64,000 nucleotides of DNA from Prochlorococcus sp. AG-402-K14 (GTDB taxonomy: Bacteria; Cyanobacteriota; Cyanobacteriia; PCC-6307; Cyanobiaceae): contig QCIG01000002.1 in the NCBI GenBank assembly GCA_003216815.1, forward strand, positions 50,676 through 114,675, given 5' to 3'. Of the stretch, positions 28,352 through 39,150 are shown in pieces. The notes under the pieces are model-generated. The model was not told the DNA's origin, ran no database searches, and saw only the letters and a list, made by a program, of their open reading frames with translations. Made by a program: the position numbers and the translations under genes. Position 1 is the first letter of the stretch. Every line of letters begins with the position of its first letter.

Positions 28352-29731
28352 TTAATCTTTAATTAATTGATCTAAAGCCAATTTATATTCACTTCTTGCT
28401 TTCACACCTTTCCATTGTTTTTTTAATTTCTTGTTTTTAAAAAGATGTACTGTTGGGGTTCCGGTTACTTCAGCTTGCTTTGCTATATCTTGGTCATTTT
28501 CGATATCAATTTCAACTCCTAATGCCTTCCCTTTTGATTCGTTAAGAACTCTATGAAGTTGCGGCTTAAGTATGTGACATGGCCCACAGCTGCTGGATGT
28601 ATATATTACGAAAAGAGGCTTCTCGGTTTCGTGGTACAACTTTCTTAAAGCATAACTTCCCTTTTGCAATATCTTGTCTGGGTTAAAATTCTCCTCGTTA
28701 CTAGTTTCTAAAGTTTTAGAGATTTCAGTCTTTGAAGGTTCTAATTCCTCTCTTTTGATAAGACTTGCAAGATTGTTTTTTGTAAGCCATCTTTCAGCCG
28801 CCAGAGCAGCTTTACATCCACTACCTGCAGCTGTAATTCCTTGTCTCCATTCTGAATCAGCAACATCTCCAGCTGCATAAACACCCTCTAACGAAGTTTC
28901 TGGTCTTCCAGGTTCTGTTAGTAGGTAACCTTTGGAATCGGTGGCTAATTGATTTCCAAACAAAGATGTGTTTGGAGTATGTCCTATTGCATAAAAAAGA
29001 CCTTTTGCCAAAATCTCATCTTGTTGGTTTGTGTCTTTTCTTTTTATTTTTAATTTTTCAAGCCATTCATTTCCAAAAACATCTAAAAGCTCTGTTTCCC
29101 AGTGGATTGTAATGTTGGAGTTTGCTTTTACTCTATCTGCCATTGCGGCAGAGGCCTTTAATTTGCTTGATCGGACTAGTAAATGAACATGGCTTCCATA
29201 TTTTGTTAGATATTCAGCCTCTTCACAAGCTGAGTCCCCTCCTCCTACGACAGCGAGTTCTTCATTCCTGAATTGAGGAGTTGCCCCATCACAAATAGCG
29301 CAAGCACTAATACCTTTACTCCAGAATAATTTTTCGTTCTTAAGACCTAATCTATTTGCACTTGCTCCCGTCGAGATGATTAAGGAATTAGATTTAATTT
29401 CTTGAGTATTTGTATTGATAGTAAAGGGTCTTTTGCTTAGATCTATTGACATGGCATCTTCTTCGATCAGCTTTGTGCCCCATCTAACAGCTTGAGCTTT
29501 TATTAAATCCATCAATTCTGGCCCCTGAACTCCATTTGGGAAACCGGGGAAATTCTCTACAAATGTAGTCGTCATTAATTGACCTCCAGGTATGCCACCT
29601 TCTTGAAAGCCAGTAATTAGCAATGGTTGGAGATTCGCTCTCGCAGCATAGATGGCTGCTGTATATCCAGCGGGTCCAGAACCTACAATTACAAGGTTTT
29701 CAGTTTTTAATTCTTCGTGCTCGGCTGCCAT
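28352..29731 (-). CDS. trxB: NTRC: thioredoxin reductase fused to thioredoxin
   Basis: 459 residues from [19 protein letters not shown]; the ORF opens five codons earlier. Residues 1-320 are NADPH-thioredoxin reductase: [23 protein letters not shown] loop, redox pair in [17 protein letters not shown] loop [15 protein letters not shown] and [21 protein letters not shown]. Residues about 355-459 are thioredoxin with [18 protein letters not shown] (CGPC) and a [11 protein letters not shown] cis-Pro loop. NTRC uses NADPH to keep 2-Cys peroxiredoxin and other targets reduced in the dark. Confidence 0.95.
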   Translation of the reverse strand: MAAEHEELKTENLVIVGSGPAGYTAAIYAARANLQPLLITGFQEGGIPGGQLMTTTFVENFPGFPNGVQGPELMDLIKAQAVRWGTKLIEEDAMSIDLSKRPFTINTNTQEIKSNSLIISTGASANRLGLKNEKLFWSKGISACAICDGATPQFRNEELAVVGGGDSACEEAEYLTKYGSHVHLLVRSSKLKASAAMADRVKANSNITIHWETELLDVFGNEWLEKLKIKRKDTNQQDEILAKGLFYAIGHTPNTSLFGNQLATDSKGYLLTEPGRPETSLEGVYAAGDVADSEWRQGITAAGSGCKAALAAERWLTKNNLASLIKREELEPSKTEISKTLETSNEENFNPDKILQKGSYALRKLYHETEKPLFVIYTSSSCGPCHILKPQLHRVLNESKGKALGVEIDIENDQDIAKQAEVTGTPTVHLFKNKKLKKQWKGVKARSEYKLALDQLIKD

Positions 29732-29831
29732 GCCATTACAAATCATACTGACTTACACCATATAAGAAAAATTCTTTAAAATGTAGCGAAAAAAAAGAGA
29801 GTATTTGTAAACCAAATATCTATTTAAAAAA

Positions 29832-30062
29832 TTAAAGTTCTAAGAGTTCATCAGCGTCAAAATTTTCTATCTGAAAATCAGGAACTTTTAAGGTTGAAGC
29901 TTTTAGGCCTTCTGGATAAGTATTTATACATGTAATCCATTCGCAAAATTCCTGATTAATAGCATAACTATCTTCATATCGTTCTACGCTATCTAGTAAA
30001 GCTATCCTGCTTGCAGCCCAACAGCTGGCAATACTGATTCTTTTGTTGAAAGAAGCATTCAT
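29832..30062 (-). CDS. Small conserved-looking hypothetical protein
   Basis: 76 residues if started at MNASFNKRISIASCWAASRIALLD, preceded by GGGGATTA at Shine-Dalgarno distance; a further ten codons are open upstream. Features: VERYEDSYAINQEFCEWITCINTYPEG in the middle and an acidic end, NFDADELLEL. There is no membrane helix. I do not recognise the family. It lies between the NTRC gene and a second hypothetical gene, all on the - strand. Confidence 0.55.
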   Translation of the reverse strand: MNASFNKRISIASCWAASRIALLDSVERYEDSYAINQEFCEWITCINTYPEGLKASTLKVPDFQIENFDADELLEL

Positions 30063-30268
30063 GATTAATCCCCAACGAGGCCACCATGACACGCCGAAGG
30101 GGGTTAACTTGTGTTTTTTGGTACAAATTAGCGTTTTGTCTGGAAAACGATATTATCGCTTAAGATTTTAGATTCTCTTAATAATTAGGTCTGCAAAAAA
30201 TATTTGCTTAGCTTGAGAAGTTTGTGACGCGTATTGTGCTTTAATTGTATGTATTTATATCTAATTGT

Positions 30269-30847
30269 TTAAACTGCTTCTGTATGGTTAATTAATAGCT
30301 TTTCAACATCATTTATACCCTCGATTGCTGCATCTTTAGCTAATTCAAAATTACCATTAGCCTCTCCTTCTAAAGCTTTTGCAATCTTATTTGTTAGTTC
30401 TTCTTTTTTGGCTTCAATCATTACAATTATTTCATTTTCTATTACTTTCCTGACAGCTTTAGATGGTAATTTGTCATCTTTTGCTTCAGCAAATGTACCT
30501 TGTACAAGTTCTTGGATGAATAAGCGATGGACTTCACTGCTTCTTAAAAAACTTTCAGTTGCATTAATAATTCCCTCAACCAATGCTTCATCAGGTTCTG
30601 AGTCTTTATTTGCGAGCTTGAACTCCCAATCAAGATGCTTTCTTTGCCACCCAGAAGAGTGAAGGCTTGGCATGACTGTCTGAGAAAATGTATCTACAGA
30701 CATCTCATAGATTCTTTCTGCTAAACGCTCGCACCATTCTTTACCATGACTTTGAAGATTTTTTTGCATAGCTGTTCTTGGAACAGCATGCCCACCGTGA
30801 TGGCTATGACATACACCATCTGGACATTCGATCGCGGTGAGGCTCAT
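30269..30847 (-). CDS. Conserved-looking cyanobacterial hypothetical protein, Cys/His-rich N-terminus
   Basis: 192 residues from MSLTAIECPDGVCHSHHGGHAVPRTAMQKNLQ; the ORF opens nine codons earlier. The N-terminus CPDGVCHSHHGGH could bind metal. The rest is helical (EWCERLAERIYEMSVDTFSQTVMPSLHSSGWQRKHLDWEFKL, then a Lys/Glu-rich helix EAKKEELTNKIAKALEGE). No catalytic motif is recognised. It is divergent from pntA, and its distinctive N-terminus suggests a conserved picocyanobacterial family of unknown role. Confidence 0.65.
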   Translation of the reverse strand: MSLTAIECPDGVCHSHHGGHAVPRTAMQKNLQSHGKEWCERLAERIYEMSVDTFSQTVMPSLHSSGWQRKHLDWEFKLANKDSEPDEALVEGIINATESFLRSSEVHRLFIQELVQGTFAEAKDDKLPSKAVRKVIENEIIVMIEAKKEELTNKIAKALEGEANGNFELAKDAAIEGINDVEKLLINHTEAV

Positions 30848-30979
30848 TTTTTTTGATCGATAACATTTTCTCATTTACTTCATAGCCAAGAAAAACTATT
30901 AGGAAAACCTTTCTTAACTAAAAATGCTGGTATTCAAACGTTTACTCTTCTAATCTTAGAAAGGATAAATTTTTTTACT

Positions 30980-32125
30980 TTGGTTAGTTTTTTAATTCCC
31001 TGCGAATCAGCTATAGAGGAAACGCGTGTTTCTGCTACTCCAGAGACCGTTAAAAAGTTTTTGGACTTAGGTTGTAATGTCTTTTTTGAAAAAGGCGCAG
31101 GAGTGGCTGCAGGCTTTTTGGATAAATCGTATCAAGAAGCAGGTGCTGAATTGGTTGAAAAGGAAAATAATGAAGTAAAGAAAATTGTTGATATTGTTCT
31201 TTGTGTTCAGCCTCCTAACAAACAATTCCTCTCGAATTTAAAATTAGGCGCTTGTATTGTTGGTCTTTTGGATCCTTATGGAAACAAATCATTAGCAGAA
31301 ACATTAAAATCACAAAAAATCTCAGCAATATCTTTGGAGTTGCTTCCTCGAATTAGCAGGGCTCAATCATCAGATGCATTATCTTCTCAAGCAAATATAG
31401 CTGGATATAAATCTGTGCTTTTAGCTGCAAGTGCTCTTGATCGATATTTTCCAATGTTGATGACTGCTGCTGGTACTATTCAGCCTTCAAAAGTTGTTGT
31501 TTTAGGAGCTGGGGTCGCAGGTCTGCAAGCTATTGCAACAGCAAAAAGACTAGGAGCTGTCGTTTATGTGAGTGATATTCGAGAGGCTGTAAAGGAGCAA
31601 GTTGAATCATTAGGAGCAAGATTCATTGAGCTTCCAAAGATTGATGAAACCCCATCAGAATCAGGTGGATATGCAAAACAAGTCTCCGATGAATTTCTTG
31701 TCGCGCAGAGAAAAGAATTGGCAAAACAATTGTCTGAAGCTGATGTTGCAATTTGTACTGCTCAGGTACCTGGCAAAAAAGCCCCGAAACTTATTGATGA
31801 AAAAATGTTGGACGACATGCGGTCTGGTTCTGTAGTGATTGATCTTGCTGTGCTAAGCGGAGGTAATTGTGCATGTTCAATCCCAGGTGAAACTATTGTT
31901 AGAAATGGGGTCAAGATTGTTGGTGCTTCCAACCTTCCTTGTTCAATTCCAAATCACGCCAGTTCTTTATATTCGAGGAATTTATTGTCACTTCTTCAGC
32001 CAATGATTAAAGAGGGTAAGTTTTTAATTGATAACGATGATGAGCTTATTGCTGGTTCTTTGATTAGTAAGGATGGAGTAATACTCAAATCAGAAATTAT
32101 TGAGAATGGAGGAACTAGATCATGA
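30980..32125 (+). CDS. pntA: Proton-translocating transhydrogenase alpha subunit, NAD-binding part
   Basis: 381 residues from a TTG start that yields the family N-terminus VSFLIPCESAIEETRVSATPETVKKFLDLG. The dI NAD(H) domain shows VVVLGAGVAGLQAIATAKRLGAVVYVSDIRE. It lacks the membrane part, which is encoded next door, the split typical of cyanobacteria. The complex couples hydride transfer from NADH to NADP+ to proton entry. The stop overlaps pntAB by 4 bases. Confidence 0.95.
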   Translation: MVSFLIPCESAIEETRVSATPETVKKFLDLGCNVFFEKGAGVAAGFLDKSYQEAGAELVEKENNEVKKIVDIVLCVQPPNKQFLSNLKLGACIVGLLDPYGNKSLAETLKSQKISAISLELLPRISRAQSSDALSSQANIAGYKSVLLAASALDRYFPMLMTAAGTIQPSKVVVLGAGVAGLQAIATAKRLGAVVYVSDIREAVKEQVESLGARFIELPKIDETPSESGGYAKQVSDEFLVAQRKELAKQLSEADVAICTAQVPGKKAPKLIDEKMLDDMRSGSVVIDLAVLSGGNCACSIPGETIVRNGVKIVGASNLPCSIPNHASSLYSRNLLSLLQPMIKEGKFLIDNDDELIAGSLISKDGVILKSEIIENGGTRS

Positions 32126-32415
32126 GTTTTTTTAGCGAAGCTCTTTGGGTGCTTCTCCTTGGAAGCCTTTTGGGGTTGGAGCTTATAGGCAAGGTCCCTC
32201 CAACTTTGCACACCCCACTAATGAGTGGAGCTAATGCAATTTCAGGCATCACTATGCTTGCAGCTTTAACATTGATAATCAAATCAGGAGACAATTTACC
32301 TTTACTAATAATTGGATCAATATCTCTTGGATTTGCCTTGTTTAATGTGATTGGTGGCTTCCTTGTTACAGACAGGATGCTTGCAATGTTTAGTCGTAAA
32401 AAAACTCGTAAATAG
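32122..32415 (+). CDS. pntAB: Transhydrogenase alpha-2 membrane subunit
   Basis: 97 residues with three hydrophobic helices and the signature LGLELIGKVPPTLHTPLMSGANAISGIT, which forms part of the dII proton channel. It starts at the ATG overlapping pntA and ends 11 bases before pntB. It is required with pntA and pntB for the membrane enzyme. Confidence 0.93.
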   Translation: MSFFSEALWVLLLGSLLGLELIGKVPPTLHTPLMSGANAISGITMLAALTLIIKSGDNLPLLIIGSISLGFALFNVIGGFLVTDRMLAMFSRKKTRK

Positions 32416-32426
32416 GATTATTTCTT

Positions 32427-33866
32427 ATGACTTTTATTGCTCCCGTTAAGTTTGCTATTGATTTACTGGCAGTTTTATTGCTTGCTTTAGGTATTAAAGG
32501 CCTTTCAAAAGTTAGATCAGCAAGAGAGGCAAATAGGCTTGCTGCCATAGCAATGATATTGGCTGCTTTTGGAGTCTTGTTTAACTCTCAAGGAACCATA
32601 GGCATTTCTCTTAACTCTTGGATTTGGATAATTAGTGGAACTTTGATTGGAGGGTTCTTAGGCGCTTTAACTGCAAAAAGGGTTCCCATGACTGCGATGC
32701 CTGAGATAGTGGCTTTGTTTAACGGTTGTGGAGGGATGTCATCATTATTGGTGGCTCTTGGTGTCGCTTTGTTCCCCTCTGTAGAAGGCTCAGATAGTTC
32801 GGTAGGTGAACTTGTTAGAAATTTCTCAATATTCGTTTCTCTCTTTGTTGGAGCTATTACATTTTCTGGATCAATAGTTGCAATGGCCAAGCTTCAAGGT
32901 TGGCTGTCTACACCCTCTTGGACCCAAAGTAAAGCCAGGCATTTCTTTAATATTCTCTGTGCTGTCCTTGTTTTGATAGGTGGGATCTATCTTTTAATTG
33001 ATGGGCAAAATGGTCTTTTTCTTATTGTAGTTGCTTCATCTTTGTTAGGTATTGGAGTTACTCTTCCTATTGGTGGAGCCGATATGCCAGTAGTTATATC
33101 ATTGTTAAATAGCTACTCTGGAGTCGCCGCCGCCGCCGCGGGCTTTGTTGTTGGTAGTCAACTTTTGATTGTTGCGGGTGCAATGGTTGGAGCCGCTGGA
33201 TTAATACTTACTCAAGTTATGTGCGATGGCATGAACAGATCTTTAGTTTCTGTATTATTTGGTGGTGCACTTGGTTCTAGTTCTGTTACCTCAGGAGGAG
33301 GTGGGGGAGAATATACAAACATAACTAGTTGCAGCCCAGAAGAATGTGCTCTCACACTTGAGGCCGCAGAGAAAGTTATAATTGTTCCTGGTTATGGCCT
33401 TGCTGTAGCTCAGGCTCAGCACACTCTAAGAGAGGTCACCAGGGTTTTAGAGAATGCCGACATCGAAGTCACATATGCAATACATCCTGTTGCAGGAAGA
33501 ATGCCTGGTCATATGAATGTTCTTTTGGCGGAAGCAGATGTACCTTATGAGCAATTAAAAGAAATGGATGTTATTAATCCTGAGTTTCCTGCGACTGATG
33601 TTGTACTAGTTCTTGGAGCAAATGATGTGGTTAACCCACAGGCCAAGAATGATGAGACATCGCCTTTGTATGGAATGCCAGTTTTAGATGTTCAAGAGGC
33701 TAGGACCGTATTTGTTGTCAAGAGAGGCATGAGTGCTGGATATTCAGGAATAAAAAATGATCTTTTTGATTTGCAAAATACTTCCATGGTCTTTGGTGAT
33801 GCAAAAAAAGTTCTTGGAGATCTTCTTTTGGAATTAAAGGAGCTTGGAGTTGGAAGTAAAGGATAA
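32427..33866 (+). CDS. pntB: Transhydrogenase beta subunit
   Basis: 479 residues. The N-terminal half is the polytopic dII domain (IAPVKFAIDLLAVLLLALGIKGL; IGGADMPVVISLLNSYSGVAAAAAGF). The C-terminal dIII domain binds NADP(H) with IIVPGYGLAVAQAQHTLREV, YAIHPVAGRMPGHMNVLLAEADVPYEQL and VLVLGANDVVNPQAKNDETSPLYGMPVLDV. A GC-rich codon run encodes AAAA at about 33,127-33,141 in otherwise AT-rich sequence. Its end overlaps the next gene by 23 bases. Confidence 0.95.
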   Translation: MTFIAPVKFAIDLLAVLLLALGIKGLSKVRSAREANRLAAIAMILAAFGVLFNSQGTIGISLNSWIWIISGTLIGGFLGALTAKRVPMTAMPEIVALFNGCGGMSSLLVALGVALFPSVEGSDSSVGELVRNFSIFVSLFVGAITFSGSIVAMAKLQGWLSTPSWTQSKARHFFNILCAVLVLIGGIYLLIDGQNGLFLIVVASSLLGIGVTLPIGGADMPVVISLLNSYSGVAAAAAGFVVGSQLLIVAGAMVGAAGLILTQVMCDGMNRSLVSVLFGGALGSSSVTSGGGGGEYTNITSCSPEECALTLEAAEKVIIVPGYGLAVAQAQHTLREVTRVLENADIEVTYAIHPVAGRMPGHMNVLLAEADVPYEQLKEMDVINPEFPATDVVLVLGANDVVNPQAKNDETSPLYGMPVLDVQEARTVFVVKRGMSAGYSGIKNDLFDLQNTSMVFGDAKKVLGDLLLELKELGVGSKG

Positions 33867-34950
33867 TTTTAAAAAAGAAGATCTACTTTCTGATTTAGGA
33901 ATAAGGCCTTTTAAAGAGCGAATCCCTTGGATTGGAGCTGATCTTCAGACACTAAGAGATACATTTGCATCCGATGAATTACCTGATATCAACTCATCAG
34001 AAATTCGTATAAAGGTTCCACCTCTAAAAAGTAGAGAAAAAGGAGGAGGTCACTTAGTTGCTTACTTGGATAAACCATCAAGTTCATCGAGTATCAATGG
34101 TTTAGTTCTACTTTTGCATGGACTTGGTGGTTCTACTCGTAGACGGGGTTTGATTAGAATGGCAAGTGCTTTGGTGCAATCAAACTTCGCTGTTTTGAAG
34201 CTTAATCTGAGAGGAGCAGATCCTTGTAGAGAATTTGTTGATGGTACCTATGCTGCTGAATGCAATAGTGATTTGATTCCTGTCTTAATGCGTGCCAGAG
34301 AGATTTCTTATCAATTAACTGAAGAGTATCAATCTTCAAAAAATATTTCTGTCTTTGGAGCTGGGATATCTTTGGGTGGAACTATTCTTTTAAATGCTTG
34401 CATGTGTGATGAGTCTTTATTAGATGGATTGGTATGTATAAGTAGTCCTTTGGATTTAAATGAATGTAGTTCTTCTATTGAAAGACCAAGAAATTTTATT
34501 TATCAAAAATGGTTGTTAAATCGTTTAATTAGGCAAACTTTAGAAGATCCTTTTGGGATAGAAGAAAGGGAAAAGAATGCATTGTTAATAAATAGAAAGG
34601 ATAAAGAAAGAAAAATAAATGATATTAGATCATTTGATAATTTGATAACTGCTCCAAGGTGGGGATATAAAGATGTTGGAGAATATTATGCAAAAGCATC
34701 TCCTTTCTTTTCTCTTATAGAAAATAAAAAATCTCTTCCTAAAACATTATTTATTCAATCCAAAGATGATCCGTGGGTGCCTTTTTGGGCTGCTGAAAAA
34801 CTAATGGAAAAAATGAAATTTTCTAATAATCAAATATCTAATCAATTTATTTTTACTGAGAAAGGCGGACACAATGGATTCCATGGGGTTAAAGGTTGTT
34901 GGGGGGATCAAGTCGTTTCTAAATGGTTTTTATCTTTGAAAACTATTTAA
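33844..34950 (+). CDS. YheT-type alpha/beta hydrolase (COG0429-like)
   Basis: 368 residues from a TTG inside the 3' end of pntB. The N-terminus LGIRPFKERIPWIGADLQTLRDTF, then LVLLLHGLGGSTRRRGLIRMASALVQSNFAVLKLNLRGADPC, is typical of the YheT/ABHD1-3 family. Nucleophile Ser is in VFGAGISLGGTILLNA, acid in SKDDPWVPFW and His in EKGGHNGFHG. Substrates of this family in bacteria are poorly defined; esters are likely. Confidence 0.85.
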   Translation: MELEVKDNFKKEDLLSDLGIRPFKERIPWIGADLQTLRDTFASDELPDINSSEIRIKVPPLKSREKGGGHLVAYLDKPSSSSSINGLVLLLHGLGGSTRRRGLIRMASALVQSNFAVLKLNLRGADPCREFVDGTYAAECNSDLIPVLMRAREISYQLTEEYQSSKNISVFGAGISLGGTILLNACMCDESLLDGLVCISSPLDLNECSSSIERPRNFIYQKWLLNRLIRQTLEDPFGIEEREKNALLINRKDKERKINDIRSFDNLITAPRWGYKDVGEYYAKASPFFSLIENKKSLPKTLFIQSKDDPWVPFWAAEKLMEKMKFSNNQISNQFIFTEKGGHNGFHGVKGCWGDQVVSKWFLSLKTI

Positions 34951-34951
34951 T

Positions 34952-36190
34952 CTAAAACTGCATTTTTGTAATATTTTTTTCTGAATAATCTAAGACTTCT
35001 TCTCTAGCCCAGCTGTCAATTTCAAGGATTTCACTGAGGCTTGGATTTAGATTTAGGTCGCATTTATGTTTCTCGCAAATCGCCTCAATTACTTTTGGTA
35101 TGTCGATAAATTTAAACCTTTCTTCTAGAAATAGTTCTACTGCTTTTTCATTAGCGGCATTAAGCACTGCTGGCATTGTGCCCCCTAATCTTCCTGCGCT
35201 GTAAGCAAGTTCCATGCATGGATATTTTTTAGTATCTGGCTCTTTAAAAGTTAAATTTCCTATTTCAGTAAGCTTTAATCTTGGCCATGGTGTTTTCAGC
35301 CGACCAGGCCAACTTAAACAATACAAAATAGGGAGCTTCATATCTGGCCATCCCAATTGAGCTAAAACAGATGAATCATCTAATTCAACCATTGAGTGAA
35401 TGATGCTTTGTGGATGGATAATGATTTCGATTTGGTCATATGAAAGACCAAAAAGATAATGCGCTTCAATGACTTCGAGTCCCTTATTCATAAGGGTTGC
35501 AGAATCTACAGTTATTTTCTTTCCCATGCTCCAATTAGGATGGCTAGTCGCATCCTTTACAGTTGCTTTTACTAAATCTTCTGCTTTCCAATCTCTAAAT
35601 GCTCCTCCTGATGCAGTTAATTGTATGGATTTAAATCCTGGAGTAGGCACTCCAGTTGAGAGCCTTGCATTGTCTGCCCATGGCGTTCCTTGGAGACATT
35701 GAAATATCGCTGAGTGTTCAGAATCCGCGGGCAAGAGCCTACTTCCACTTTTTCTTAAAGCAGGAATTACAACTGGTCCTGCTGCAATCAAAGTTTCTTT
35801 ATTTGCTAAAGCTAGGTCCTTCCCTGCTTCAATAGCTGCAAGTGTTGGTAGGAGGCCAGCACAGCCAACTATTCCAGTTACAACAAGATCTGCACTTCCC
35901 CAAGCTGCTGCAGTATTGAGTCCTTCTGCTCCCGCCATCAATAAGGGCTTCTTGAATATTTTTGAATATTCATTGAGATTATTTATTCGCCTAGACAGTT
36001 CTGGCAAAAGAGATTCATCGGCTAGTGAAACGACTTCAGGTTGATGAGTTTCAATTTGTTTGATTACTAAATCAAGATTCTTTCCTGCTGTTAGTGCAAC
36101 AATTTTGAATTGATCAGGAAACTCTTCTGCAATTTGAAGGGTTTGAGTTCCAATAGATCCTGTTGAGCCTAAAACGCTTATGGCTTTCAC
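34952..36190 (-). CDS. dxr: 1-deoxy-D-xylulose 5-phosphate reductoisomerase
   Basis: 412 residues. NADPH loop [38 protein letters not shown], metal/substrate region [27 protein letters not shown] and [32 protein letters not shown] are all present, giving a complete enzyme. It makes MEP, the committed step of plastid-type isoprenoid synthesis for chlorophyll tails and carotenoids. It ends one base from the convergent hydrolase stop. Confidence 0.97.
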   Translation of the reverse strand: MKAISVLGSTGSIGTQTLQIAEEFPDQFKIVALTAGKNLDLVIKQIETHQPEVVSLADESLLPELSRRINNLNEYSKIFKKPLLMAGAEGLNTAAAWGSADLVVTGIVGCAGLLPTLAAIEAGKDLALANKETLIAAGPVVIPALRKSGSRLLPADSEHSAIFQCLQGTPWADNARLSTGVPTPGFKSIQLTASGGAFRDWKAEDLVKATVKDATSHPNWSMGKKITVDSATLMNKGLEVIEAHYLFGLSYDQIEIIIHPQSIIHSMVELDDSSVLAQLGWPDMKLPILYCLSWPGRLKTPWPRLKLTEIGNLTFKEPDTKKYPCMELAYSAGRLGGTMPAVLNAANEKAVELFLEERFKFIDIPKVIEAICEKHKCDLNLNPSLSEILEIDSWAREEVLDYSEKNITKMQF

Positions 36191-36282
36191 ATTGTGAAGT
36201 CAAGTATGACCAGTCTCCCATTTAAAGGTATAACCCAGTTATATATTTACCAGTTTCTTCTGGATTTTAATAGAGATTTATT

Positions 36283-37608
36283 ATGCAAGAAAGGGAACAA
36301 TGGAAATCAGGACTGGGATTTGCGCTCGCCGCGGCCGGTAGTGCCGTAGGGCTTGGAAATCTTTGGGGCTTTGCTTATAGGTCATCTCAAGGCGGTGGAC
36401 TTGCTTTTCTTATCCTTTATGTATTGGTTGTATTGGTTGTTTGCCTACCTGTCTTAGTTGCAGAGATGGTCTTGGGGAGAAGCACTGCAAGTAGTCCTTT
36501 CCTTGCTCCAATCAAAGCTGCTGGAGAGAATTGGAAGCCTCTAGGTTGGTTATTTGCAATAGCTTCTTGTGGAATTCTTTCTTATTACGCAGTGATAATG
36601 GGATGGACAATTGATACTTTCTTCCATTCCTTATTTATTGGCCTACCCTCGGATATGACTGAGGCTGGAGAATTTTTTGGTAAAATTAGCAGTGGCAATA
36701 GTGTATTTTTAGGTCAAATAATCAGCTTATTATTAACTGCTTTTGTTGTTGTAGCAGGAGTAAGGGGTGGTATAGAAAAACTAACAAAATGGGCAATGCC
36801 ATTTTTATTTGGACTTCTTTTGTTGTTAGCTATATGGGCTGCAACTTTATCTGGGGCATGGGAAGGATATACATCATTTTTACTTAAATGGGATTCATCT
36901 CAACTTTTTGATAAAAACACAATAAGTAATGCATTTAAACAAGCTTTCTTTTCTTTAAGTTTGGGTATTGGAATTATGGTTGCCTATTCTTCATATTTAA
37001 ACCGTAAAAATCATCTTCCTAAAGAAGCTTTGAGAGTTGCAACCTTGGATACTGCTGTGGGTTTACTTGCCGGGCTAATTACATTCCCAGTTGTTATGAG
37101 TTTTGGTTTGAAAGATGTTATCAGTGAATCAACTGTTGGGACTTTATTTATTGCTCTTCCAACTGGATTTGCAAATCTTGGATCGTTTGGGAGATTGATT
37201 GCTGCTGTTTTCTTTGGATTGGCCTTTATAGCTGCTATTACTTCTTCTGTTTCATTAATGGAAGTACCAGTATCTTCTTTGATGGACAGGCTGAATTGGA
37301 GTAGGAAGAAGGCTGTTTGGACTTCAACATTATTGATCTTCTTGATTGGAATACCGTCTGCTATATCTACAGACTTTTTAGGCAAGTCCGATGCTATCTG
37401 TAATACACTCTTGATATTAGGTGGTCTTCTAATTTCAATTCTTTTGGGTTGGATTGTTCCAAATCGTTATGATGAGGATCTTGCAAATTCTAATGCTAAT
37501 TTAAGGGTGAGAAGGTATCTAAAGTTTATGCTGCGCTGGGTGTCTCCACCAGTTATTGCTATTGGGCTTTATTTAACAGTCTTATCTACAATAGAAACAT
37601 TTGCTTAA
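36283..37608 (+). CDS. Sodium-dependent transporter, neurotransmitter:sodium symporter family
   Basis: 441 residues, about 11-12 hydrophobic helices. The unwound first helix reads [33 protein letters not shown], where most family members have GNLWRFPY; loss of the Arg/Pro is notable because that Arg forms the outer gate. [16 protein letters not shown] corresponds to the sodium-binding helix 6 region. It imports an amino acid or similar solute; the substrate is unknown. It lies between dxr and cysS, overlapping cysS by 4 bases tail to tail. Confidence 0.88.
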   Translation: MQEREQWKSGLGFALAAAGSAVGLGNLWGFAYRSSQGGGLAFLILYVLVVLVVCLPVLVAEMVLGRSTASSPFLAPIKAAGENWKPLGWLFAIASCGILSYYAVIMGWTIDTFFHSLFIGLPSDMTEAGEFFGKISSGNSVFLGQIISLLLTAFVVVAGVRGGIEKLTKWAMPFLFGLLLLLAIWAATLSGAWEGYTSFLLKWDSSQLFDKNTISNAFKQAFFSLSLGIGIMVAYSSYLNRKNHLPKEALRVATLDTAVGLLAGLITFPVVMSFGLKDVISESTVGTLFIALPTGFANLGSFGRLIAAVFFGLAFIAAITSSVSLMEVPVSSLMDRLNWSRKKAVWTSTLLIFLIGIPSAISTDFLGKSDAICNTLLILGGLLISILLGWIVPNRYDEDLANSNANLRVRRYLKFMLRWVSPPVIAIGLYLTVLSTIETFA

Positions 37609-39107
37609 TCTGAAAGTTGTTTCCATTCAGTAACCCCTTTAGGTTTATCAATTAAATCAATTCCAATATTTTTCAAATCAGCTCTTATTTTATCAGCGAG
37701 TAAAAAGTCTTTATTAGCTTTTGCTAAGGATCTATCCTTGATAAGTTCTTCAATTTTACGTGTGTCAAGCTCAGTATTGGCTTTTGGTTTTTCTTGATTT
37801 AAAGTTACTTTTAAGCCTAGAACTCCTGCTAACTCAGAGAGTAGTTCCCATTTATTAAAAACTTGATTTAAAATATCTTTGTCAACCTCATTGATATCTT
37901 TTCCTTTTAATAAATTTAGGCACTTTCTAATAGGTTGAGACAATTCGAAAAGTATAGATAAAGCCCCAGATGTATTTAGGTCGTCATCCATATATTTTTC
38001 AAACTCTGATAATAATTTAAATGAGTCTTTATCAAGTTTACTATTGGCAGATCTTTTTATCGGTCTATCTAGGTTGATTTCGTTTTTACCTTGATGTTTG
38101 ATTTTATAAATATAACCAAAAGATAGGCAATTATTTAATCTTTCCCATCCTTTTGAAGCAGCCTTTAGGGCTTCTTCAGTGAAATCTAGGGGCTTTCGAT
38201 AATTAGTTTGTAACACAAAAAATCTTAAAGTCATAGGTGAAATACCTTCATCTAATAAAGATCTAATGGTTGTAAAATTCCCTAGTGATTTACTCATCTT
38301 TTCACCCCCCACATTAACCATTCCATTGTGAAGCCAATATTTTGCCAACTCTTTCCCATTACAGGCTTCAGATTGAGCTATTTCATTCTCATGATGAGGA
38401 AAAATTAGGTCTGATCCACCAAGGTGAATATCAATACTTTCTCCTAATTCTTGTTTAACCATTGCTGAACACTCAATATGCCAACCTGGTCTGCCGTTTC
38501 CCCAAGGCGAAGAATAACTAACCTCACCTAATTTGGACTTTTTCCAGAGAGCAAAATCAAGTGAGTTTTGTTTACTTTCTGTTTGATTTATTTTTAATCG
38601 CCCTGCTGCATTATCTAACTGATTCTCAATTTCTCTTCCACTAAGTTTCCCATAATTTTTATGTTTATCCACTGAAAAATAAACATCACCATTTGATGAG
38701 TAAGCTACTTTTTTTTGTTCTAATTCTTCTATAAAATTAATAATTTGATGGACGCATTTTGTTGCTCTTGGCATGCTACTTGGTCTAAGAATGGAAAGAG
38801 TATCCATATCTTTGTGAAATTCATCAATATTTCTTTCACTTAATTCATCAGGAGAACATCCTTCTTTATTTGCTCGATTAATAATTTTGTCATCAATATC
38901 AGTGAAGTTTTGTACAAATTTAACTTCAAATCCTTTCCAAATTAAAAACCGTCTTAATACATCCCAATTAAGATAACTTCTTGCATGGCCAAGATGACAA
39001 AGATCATAAACAGTTACACCACAACAATATATTTTAACTTGATTAGGATTTATAGAAATAAAATCCTCTTTCTTTTTGGATAAGGTGTTTGTGAATTTTA
39101 GGGACAA
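37605..39107 (-). CDS. cysS: Cysteinyl-tRNA synthetase
   Basis: 500 residues. The zinc Cys and HIGH-like site are in [23 protein letters not shown], the second Cys/His ligands in WHIECSAM and [14 protein letters not shown], and the KMSKS loop in [16 protein letters not shown]-type helical domain lies at the C-terminus. It charges tRNA-Cys. It is downstream of polA on the same strand, 43 bases away. Confidence 0.97.
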   Translation of the reverse strand: MSLKFTNTLSKKKEDFISINPNQVKIYCCGVTVYDLCHLGHARSYLNWDVLRRFLIWKGFEVKFVQNFTDIDDKIINRANKEGCSPDELSERNIDEFHKDMDTLSILRPSSMPRATKCVHQIINFIEELEQKKVAYSSNGDVYFSVDKHKNYGKLSGREIENQLDNAAGRLKINQTESKQNSLDFALWKKSKLGEVSYSSPWGNGRPGWHIECSAMVKQELGESIDIHLGGSDLIFPHHENEIAQSEACNGKELAKYWLHNGMVNVGGEKMSKSLGNFTTIRSLLDEGISPMTLRFFVLQTNYRKPLDFTEEALKAASKGWERLNNCLSFGYIYKIKHQGKNEINLDRPIKRSANSKLDKDSFKLLSEFEKYMDDDLNTSGALSILFELSQPIRKCLNLLKGKDINEVDKDILNQVFNKWELLSELAGVLGLKVTLNQEKPKANTELDTRKIEELIKDRSLAKANKDFLLADKIRADLKNIGIDLIDKPKGVTEWKQLSD

Positions 39108-39150
39108 TTTCTTAGATAAAAATGTGAGAAATTATTGAATTTGTCAGCAA

